From Variovorax sp. S12S4 (GTDB taxonomy: Bacteria > Pseudomonadota > Gammaproteobacteria > Burkholderiales > Burkholderiaceae_C): a stretch of DNA of 64,000 nucleotides. Of this stretch, positions 59,293-64,000 are shown piece by piece (position 1 is the stretch's first letter; each line of letters begins with the position of its first letter). The stretch lies in the NCBI RefSeq assembly GCF_023195515.1, contig NZ_JALPKR020000002.1:4813001-4877000 (forward strand). Direction: 5' to 3'. Both the position numbers and the translations under genes were made by a program. The notes under the pieces are model-generated. The model saw only the letters and a list, made by a program, of their open reading frames with translations. It ran no database searches and was not told the DNA's origin.

Positions 59293-60219
59293 ATGGAAGT
59301 TGGCGATCTCACAACCTTTGCCGCAGTGGCTCGCTGCGCGGGCATCACCAAGGCCGCAAAGGAGCTTCACACGGTCCAGTCCAACGTCACCAGCCGCATC
59401 AAGGCGCTCGAGGACGAGGTTGGCCTGCCGCTGTTCGAACGGCACAGCCGCGGCGTCGCCCTCACCAGCGCCGGCATGCGCCTGTTGCCTTACGCCTCTC
59501 GCGCGGTGGCTCTGCTGCAGGAAGCGGCGGCCAACGCGCGCGACGACGGCCAGGCCAAGGGGCCGCTGGTGATCGGCTCCATGGAGACGACCATCGCGGT
59601 GCGCCTGCCGGAAGTGCTGGGCCAGTTCAACGCCCGCCACCCGGCCGTCGAACTGGTCGTGCGCACCGGGCCCACGGCCGAGCTGATCCAGAACGTCATC
59701 GACAACGAGGTGGACGGCGCATTTGTTGCGGGACCGATCGATCACCCCCGGCTGAAGGCCGAGAAGATCTTCGATGAAGAGCTGGTGCTGGTCACGTCGC
59801 GGCGCTGGCCCCATCTTGCGGCCCTGCGCAATGAGGCGGCGCCGCTGACCGCACTCATGTTCCGGACGGGCTGCTCCTACCGTCAGCGTCTCGAGCAGTT
59901 GCTCGTCCAGCTCGGCCGGCCGTCCTATCGGCGGCTTGAATTCGGAACGCTGGAAGGCATTCTGGGCTGCGTTGGCGCCGACGTCGGCGTCACCCTGCTG
60001 CCCCGGTATGTGGTCGCAAGGTCGTTCGCACACGAGCGGCTGGTGGTGCACGAAATCGATGCCTCGATCTCCCGGGCGCCTACGCTGCTCGTCACACGCC
60101 GGGACGCCTTCGAATCCACCGCGATGCGGATGTTTCGGGAATGCCTGGCGCGCCCGGCGTTGCGCCAGCTTGGCGACTTTCCGGTGAGCGACATGTTCGA
60201 GCCAGCAGCTGCCTCGTGA
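59293..60219 (+). CDS. LysR-family transcriptional regulator
   Basis: 308 residues from the ATG at 59293; GGAG six bases upstream favours it over the ATG at 59287. HTH: TTFAAVARCAGITKAAKELH then VQSNVTSRIKALEDEVGLPL. The effector domain includes GPLVIGSMETTIAVRLPEVL and GCVGADVGVTLLPRYVV, resembling the CysB/GltR-like branch. It is divergent from the nitronate monooxygenase-tautomerase operon, its likely target. Confidence 0.9.
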   Translation: MEVGDLTTFAAVARCAGITKAAKELHTVQSNVTSRIKALEDEVGLPLFERHSRGVALTSAGMRLLPYASRAVALLQEAAANARDDGQAKGPLVIGSMETTIAVRLPEVLGQFNARHPAVELVVRTGPTAELIQNVIDNEVDGAFVAGPIDHPRLKAEKIFDEELVLVTSRRWPHLAALRNEAAPLTALMFRTGCSYRQRLEQLLVQLGRPSYRRLEFGTLEGILGCVGADVGVTLLPRYVVARSFAHERLVVHEIDASISRAPTLLVTRRDAFESTAMRMFRECLARPALRQLGDFPVSDMFEPAAAS

Positions 60220-60249
60220 GCCAACTGGGGCGAGTCCGCTCGCCCCCTC

Positions 60250-61260
60250 CTATTGACCGGAGGCTCGGGATTCGAATTCATTGCGTCGCAGATAGCCGGG
60301 CGCCAGCAGCGCAATGCATTCCACACAGTTCTGCACCGTGTCGTAGTTCACTCGCACGTCCATCTGCGGAAGAGACCATTTCGCGAAACCCCAGACGACC
60401 ATGGAGTCATCCCACCCAAGAGGCGGTGCGGGTATCTTCTGCCGCAGCATTGGCGGCGTGTCGTCGAAGCCGAGGCCGAAAGGCAAGGTGCCTTCCCACT
60501 TCTGCGAAGGACCGAGCCGGCCCCTGGTCAGGTTCGCGCCGGCAAAGGACGGCGTGCCGTCATCGGCAGGCCTGGCGGGATCGAAGTACAACTCGAATCC
60601 GAAAGCCCGCCGGCGGTCGAGGTGTCCGTCCTCGCTCTGCGCCTTCCAGTTCTCCACATCGAAGGACTCGAACGCCTGGCGGAATTCGGGGGCATCCATC
60701 GACTTGCCGAAAAGGCCGACGAGCACTTCGTGATTCGGATACTTTGCCGGCCGCACCAATTCGCTCTCGGGGTAGAACAATCCGAAGGACAGCTCGAAAA
60801 CGCCCGGCTGCTCGGGTCGGGTGATGTCGCCCGGCTGGTAGGTCACGCTCATGTAGCGCTCGCCGAACCACCAGCAATCGCGCAGGTAGCCGTGCAATTT
60901 GTCTTGGTGCTGCGCCATCCGCTCGCGAACCTGCTGGCGCGTATCGCTCCAGGAAATGCCGTAGGGCATTTCGCCGGCGTATGGCAAATACTTGCCTTCC
61001 ACGCCCGCCGTGACCGTCACGGTACGCAACTGCAGCGTGCTGTTGCCCCATTGGCGCGGCGGCCGGTTCTCCACATAGGCGAGGTCCTGGAACGACAGGC
61101 AGAGACCATGCTTGCTCAAGCGAAAGAGAACCTCGTAAGGGCTCTTGAAGGGAGACGGTCTCTCCGGCCGCCGGCGCACGCCGAGTTGGTCCAGCGCCGT
61201 GACCAGTTGCGCATCCGTCGAGTCCGCGCCCAGCAACGAAAGAAAGCTGAACAGGCTCAC
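60250..61260 (-). CDS. hypothetical protein with two copies of an immunity-like module
   Basis: 336 residues, soluble, no signal. It seems to contain two related halves. The first includes EMPYGISWSDTRQQVRERM and CWWFGERYMSVTYQPG. The second includes GTLPFGLGFDDTPPMLRQKI and WSLPQMDVRVNYDTVQNCVE. A single copy of the same pattern occurs in the neighbouring gene at 61267. The gene lies six bases after that gene, downstream of a type VI-type toxin gene, so it is probably a second immunity or a toxin-neutralising partner. This is inference from position and the internal repeat. Confidence 0.6.
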   Translation of the reverse strand: MSLFSFLSLLGADSTDAQLVTALDQLGVRRRPERPSPFKSPYEVLFRLSKHGLCLSFQDLAYVENRPPRQWGNSTLQLRTVTVTAGVEGKYLPYAGEMPYGISWSDTRQQVRERMAQHQDKLHGYLRDCWWFGERYMSVTYQPGDITRPEQPGVFELSFGLFYPESELVRPAKYPNHEVLVGLFGKSMDAPEFRQAFESFDVENWKAQSEDGHLDRRRAFGFELYFDPARPADDGTPSFAGANLTRGRLGPSQKWEGTLPFGLGFDDTPPMLRQKIPAPPLGWDDSMVVWGFAKWSLPQMDVRVNYDTVQNCVECIALLAPGYLRRNEFESRASGQ

Positions 61261-61266
61261 CGCGCG

Positions 61267-61752
61267 TCAATCCTGCTTCATCCAGTACGAAATCACTCGA
61301 ATCTTGCCTGGGCTCTTCCACTGGATCGTCAATCTGAAATCGGGCAGCTCCCAAAAATGGATATCGAGGCGACCCACGCGGGTTGGGGCACCCAGCTTGC
61401 CCACTGCATCGGCCACGGTGTCGGTGAACCGCAGGTCCTGCCACAGAGGGCCCTTGTAGCTCTCGTACTCGTCCTCGTGGCCCCAGAAGCCGCATTGCGT
61501 CAGCAAGAACGGGCCTTCGCCCACGTCGTGATACTCCTGCTCGAACACCAAGCCTGCATCTTTGTACGTGAAGCCTATGCCCAGAGTCGGCGCGCTGACG
61601 TTGTAGATCTCCAGGCCACTATCGAGCTTGACGGCATCGGGCCATACGATGCCGAAAGGCTCCACGACCTTGCTCCCCGGTTCGCTGTCGAATGGCTTGG
61701 CGATCGCAGAGACAAAGTCCTGGGCCTCCGGATATCGATGCGGCGCTTTCAT
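61267..61752 (-). CDS. candidate immunity protein of the adjacent toxin
   Basis: 161 residues from the ATG at 61752, with AAAGGA seven bases upstream. It is soluble, with beta-rich segments TLGIGFTYKDAGLVFEQEY and GPLWQDLRFTDTVADAVGKL and FWELPDFRLTIQWKSPG. Its start overlaps the toxin stop by 4 bases. Position and size fit an immunity protein; no named family is recognised. The G-L-x-F-x-D-T and W-x-L-P-D blocks recur in the next gene. Confidence 0.65.
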   Translation of the reverse strand: MKAPHRYPEAQDFVSAIAKPFDSEPGSKVVEPFGIVWPDAVKLDSGLEIYNVSAPTLGIGFTYKDAGLVFEQEYHDVGEGPFLLTQCGFWGHEDEYESYKGPLWQDLRFTDTVADAVGKLGAPTRVGRLDIHFWELPDFRLTIQWKSPGKIRVISYWMKQD

Positions 61753-62998
61753 AAGATTCCTTTCCATGGATTCGAGCTTCGCTTGCCTTCGAGGGCGTCG
61801 TCGATCAAGTTGTTCAGAAATTTCTTGTACTGATCGTTCGAGATCTTGTCGATGACCTCCGAGGCCTCTTCCAGGGCCTTTGCGCAGTCCTTGTGATTGT
61901 CACTTTTTTCGATGGCGTCCCTGTGATTCCTGGTGTCGCGACGCGCCGCCCCAGCGAGATCTTTCGAGTCTTTGTAGTTCTCGTGGTTTCCGGTGGTGGG
62001 ACTTGCTCTGTGGATCTCCTTGGGCACGGCGACGGTCTGTGCGTGGGTGTATATCTTTCCGCCTTCACGCTGCCCGTTCTTTCCCACCTTTCCGAACAGC
62101 GAGTCACGCTGTGCCGGCGTCAGATCGATGCCGTCCTCGCGCAGCATCTTTTCGGCCATGTCCTTGAGCGAGGCCACATTGGGAATGTGATCCCGCTCCA
62201 TCTCATTGCCCAGGAAGTCGCCGGCCTGCTTGCCGTAAGTCGCCCGCCCGCCGCATTTCGGCTTCTTGCCCTTCTTGACCTGCGAGTCATTCTTTTTCGA
62301 ACCACCGCCACCGCCGGTGTCGGCCTTTGCGCGGCCTCCTTCTCGAGCTTCTCCTTGGCCAGCCTTTCTGCCGCTTCTTTCTCCAGTTGCTCCTTCAGCA
62401 GCTTTTCGGCCAGCTCCTTCTCGGCTTTCTCCAGCGCCATCTTGCCGCCCTTGTAGGCCAGCTTGCCAGCCTTCGTGGCGGCCCCGCCGCCAGGAATCAG
62501 GTTGGCGGCCGCGGAGGCACCCGAGATCGCGGCGTTGACCATGTCGCCTTCGGCCGCGTAGATGCCCGCATTGATGCCATCCGAAAAAATGCCGACGACC
62601 GGGATGGCGCCGCCCACGTCGAGCACCGTGTGCACTACCGAGCTGCCCCAACTGCCCCACCAGCCCTCTTCCTTCGGCGTCTCGGGTTTCACCTCGGGGT
62701 TGGCCTGTGTCGCCTTGCCGGCGCTCGAAGGCGTCTCGCCGACCACGGAGCCGAGCGTGTTGCCGTTCGCATTGGTGCCGGGCTTGCGGGGTTTGAGTTC
62801 GGGCAGTTCCAGCGTCGGTTGAGCCTGGCGAAGCTCCTCGTACTGTTCGTGCGACATGTGCCACGTCTTTTCCGCCGGCCCAAGGTCGGAGGGAAAGTAC
62901 AGCATCGACACCGAATCGGCGTTGTTGTAGCCCACCAGGCGGCCGCCACCGCCAACCGGCCTGCTGAAAGCGGGATCGATGTCGATGGTGACCGTCAT
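61749..62998 (-). CDS. polymorphic toxin with HNH-like C-terminal domain (frameshift)
   Basis: Start MTVTIDIDPAFSRPVGGGG. A Pro-rich linker (80-120) follows, then a hydrophobic pre-toxin region VVHTVLDVGGAIPVVGIFSD and NAAISGASAAANLIPGGGAA. A Glu/Lys coiled helix (about 195-235) comes next. Around 62324-62333 the frame changes (EKEAAQ to KADTGGGGGSKKND); one added base gives 416 residues. The C-terminal part has CGGRATYGKQAGDFL and MERDHIPNVASLKDMAEKML, then VPKEIHRASPTTGNHEN. The ERDHIP and IHR histidines look like an HNH-type nuclease core. Delivery would be by the DUF4150/DUF2169 type VI system genes upstream. Confidence 0.7.
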
Positions 62999-63005
62999 CG
63001 GCGCC

Positions 63006-63362
63006 CTACTTCCCGTTCATCCAGAACAGATCGTCATGGCGCACGAGCAGCTTGCCTTCGGCGCGCACGGTTCCGCTGTGGTCCTTTGGGTAGCACTTGC
63101 CCTGCACGGTGCCGCTCTTCACGCCCTTGGCCGCGCCGGCGGCGTCGCCGATGGTCGTGGGCACGATGCTCATGTCGTACACCACCACCGGATGACCGTT
63201 GGCGCGCACGCTCCTGGCCACCGATGTGGTGGTCTCCAGCTGCGCGGTAACCGGATAGGGCACAGGCGGAATCGAGCTGCCCATCGGCGTCTTGCAGACG
63301 TCCGGCGCAAGGCTCACCACGCGCCAGCTGCCATCCTTGCGGGCCGTGACGTTGGCGCTCAT
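63006..63362 (-). CDS. DUF4150 PAAR-like type VI spike-tip protein
   Basis: 118 residues from the ATG at 63362; the first codon overlaps the stop of the DUF2169 gene. It contains the DUF4150 pattern PPVPYPVTAQLETTTSVARS, then VRANGHPVVVYDMSIVP, TTIGDAAGAAKGVKSGTVQG and a C-terminal LVRHDDLFWMNGK. DUF4150 domains replace or extend PAAR, sharpening the VgrG spike and carrying effectors. The next gene encodes the toxin. Confidence 0.85.
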   Translation of the reverse strand: MSANVTARKDGSWRVVSLAPDVCKTPMGSSIPPVPYPVTAQLETTTSVARSVRANGHPVVVYDMSIVPTTIGDAAGAAKGVKSGTVQGKCYPKDHSGTVRAEGKLLVRHDDLFWMNGK

Positions 63363-64000
63363 TGGTTCAGCGCCATGTTTTGCGAACGCACCAATGGCGC
63401 CTGCGGATCGGTCTCGAAACGGGCCTCGACCACGCGCACCGGCGCGTCCGACGGAATCCATATGCGATGCACCAGCGACAGCGCCATGGCTTGCGTATCG
63501 ATGAGAAGCGTGTCCGTGACCATCGGCAAGGGCAGCAACGCGCCGTTGTCCAGTCTTGCCAGCACGAGCGCGCGGTGCCCCGGCAGGGTGACCGACAAAT
63601 GGCCCTCCGGGGTGGTCGCGGGGTCGCTGAGGTTCCAGAGTTCGATGCACGCGTCGGGCGGAAGGTAAGGGATCTGCTGGTCGACGGGCGCTGCATTCCA
63701 GTAGCCGAAGTCGAAATCCTTCGGCAACCACGGGTGACGCTGCTCGAGCCAGGCGTCGTCATACGTTCCGGCCAGCGCGAGCCGCGGCGCCCAGGCCCTG
63801 CCGACCACTCCCAGGCCGGCGGGCGTCTCGCCATAGCTCCTGGCCGTCTCGGCCATGGTCCGGGCGTCCTGGTTGGCGCTCGCATGCCTGGCGATGACCG
63901 GCTGCCGCATGCGCACTCCGGCCGCTTCGATCTGCGGGGCCGCGATGCGCTCGACCTCGGGCTGTCCTGCGCTGCGCGCCTCTTCGAGTTCGCGCTGCTC
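63359..64000 (-). CDS. DUF2169 type VI accessory protein, partial (5' end outside window)
   Basis: 214 codons are visible up to the window edge, open from base 64000. Motifs include GVVGRAWAPRLALAGTYDD, WLEQRHPWLPKDFDFGYWNA, APVDQQIPYLPPDACIELWN and LIDTQAMALSLVHRIWIP, which are typical of DUF2169. These proteins are chaperone-like and load effectors onto VgrG/PAAR tips. The order DUF2169, DUF4150, toxin, immunity is a standard type VI effector cassette. No vgrG is in the window; it may lie beyond the right edge. Confidence 0.85.
   Translation of the reverse strand, partial: EQRELEEARSAGQPEVERIAAPQIEAAGVRMRQPVIARHASANQDARTMAETARSYGETPAGLGVVGRAWAPRLALAGTYDDAWLEQRHPWLPKDFDFGYWNAAPVDQQIPYLPPDACIELWNLSDPATTPEGHLSVTLPGHRALVLARLDNGALLPLPMVTDTLLIDTQAMALSLVHRIWIPSDAPVRVVEARFETDPQAPLVRSQNMALNQ

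Overview
The window is GC-rich (mostly well above 60% G+C) and reads like a Burkholderiales chromosome, most likely Comamonadaceae and close to Variovorax. The signs are a DUF4148 secreted protein, a MexAB-OprM-like RND operon with a divergent TetR, several LysR and MocR regulators, DUF485/ActP, an ESPR-type autotransporter and type VI effector genes with DUF2169 and DUF4150. This placement is inference from gene content.

Layout. 1-2236: tail of a DUF4148 protein, an empty stretch, an ABM monooxygenase and a small membrane protein. 2233-6603: an exported RHS protein whose C-terminus carries a phospholipase A2-like catalytic motif; the small membrane protein overlaps its stop and is the likely immunity gene. 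6604-9560: a repeat cluster, a histidine phosphatase, a hypothetical gene and an XRE regulator. 9717-15130: a Tn7/Tn5053-like tniA-tniB-tniQ transposon, frameshifted, with repeats and a putative small RNA beyond tniA. 15300-22100: stress genes (GlsB, hemerythrin), an acetoacetyl-CoA synthetase pseudogene, a cyclotransferase, and an AT-rich island with an ORC/Cdc6-like ATPase beside a broken UvrD-like helicase. 22100-27400: hydrolases, secreted proteins and a lipoprotein. 27400-38200: a large autotransporter, a chemoreceptor and a PAS-GGDEF-EAL protein. 38200-50700: aldo/keto reductase, LysR, an animal-type haem peroxidase, TetR plus a three-gene RND efflux operon, and MocR with a divergent PaiB-like gene. 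50700-60220: a molybdoenzyme/cytochrome b/DUF5666 operon opposite a two-component system with a CusR-like box between them, an acetate permease pair, a tautomerase and a nitronate monooxygenase with a divergent LysR. 60250-64000: a type VI effector cassette (DUF2169, DUF4150 PAAR-like, toxin, immunity-like genes).

A feature running through the whole window is frameshifts in otherwise intact genes. At least ten lie exactly at runs of 4-6 C or G, and most are repaired by adding one base. This looks more like homopolymer errors in the assembly than gene death. I annotate such genes over their full reconstructed span and give the break point. By contrast the acetoacetyl-CoA synthetase and UvrD-like genes have lost whole segments and are genuine pseudogenes.
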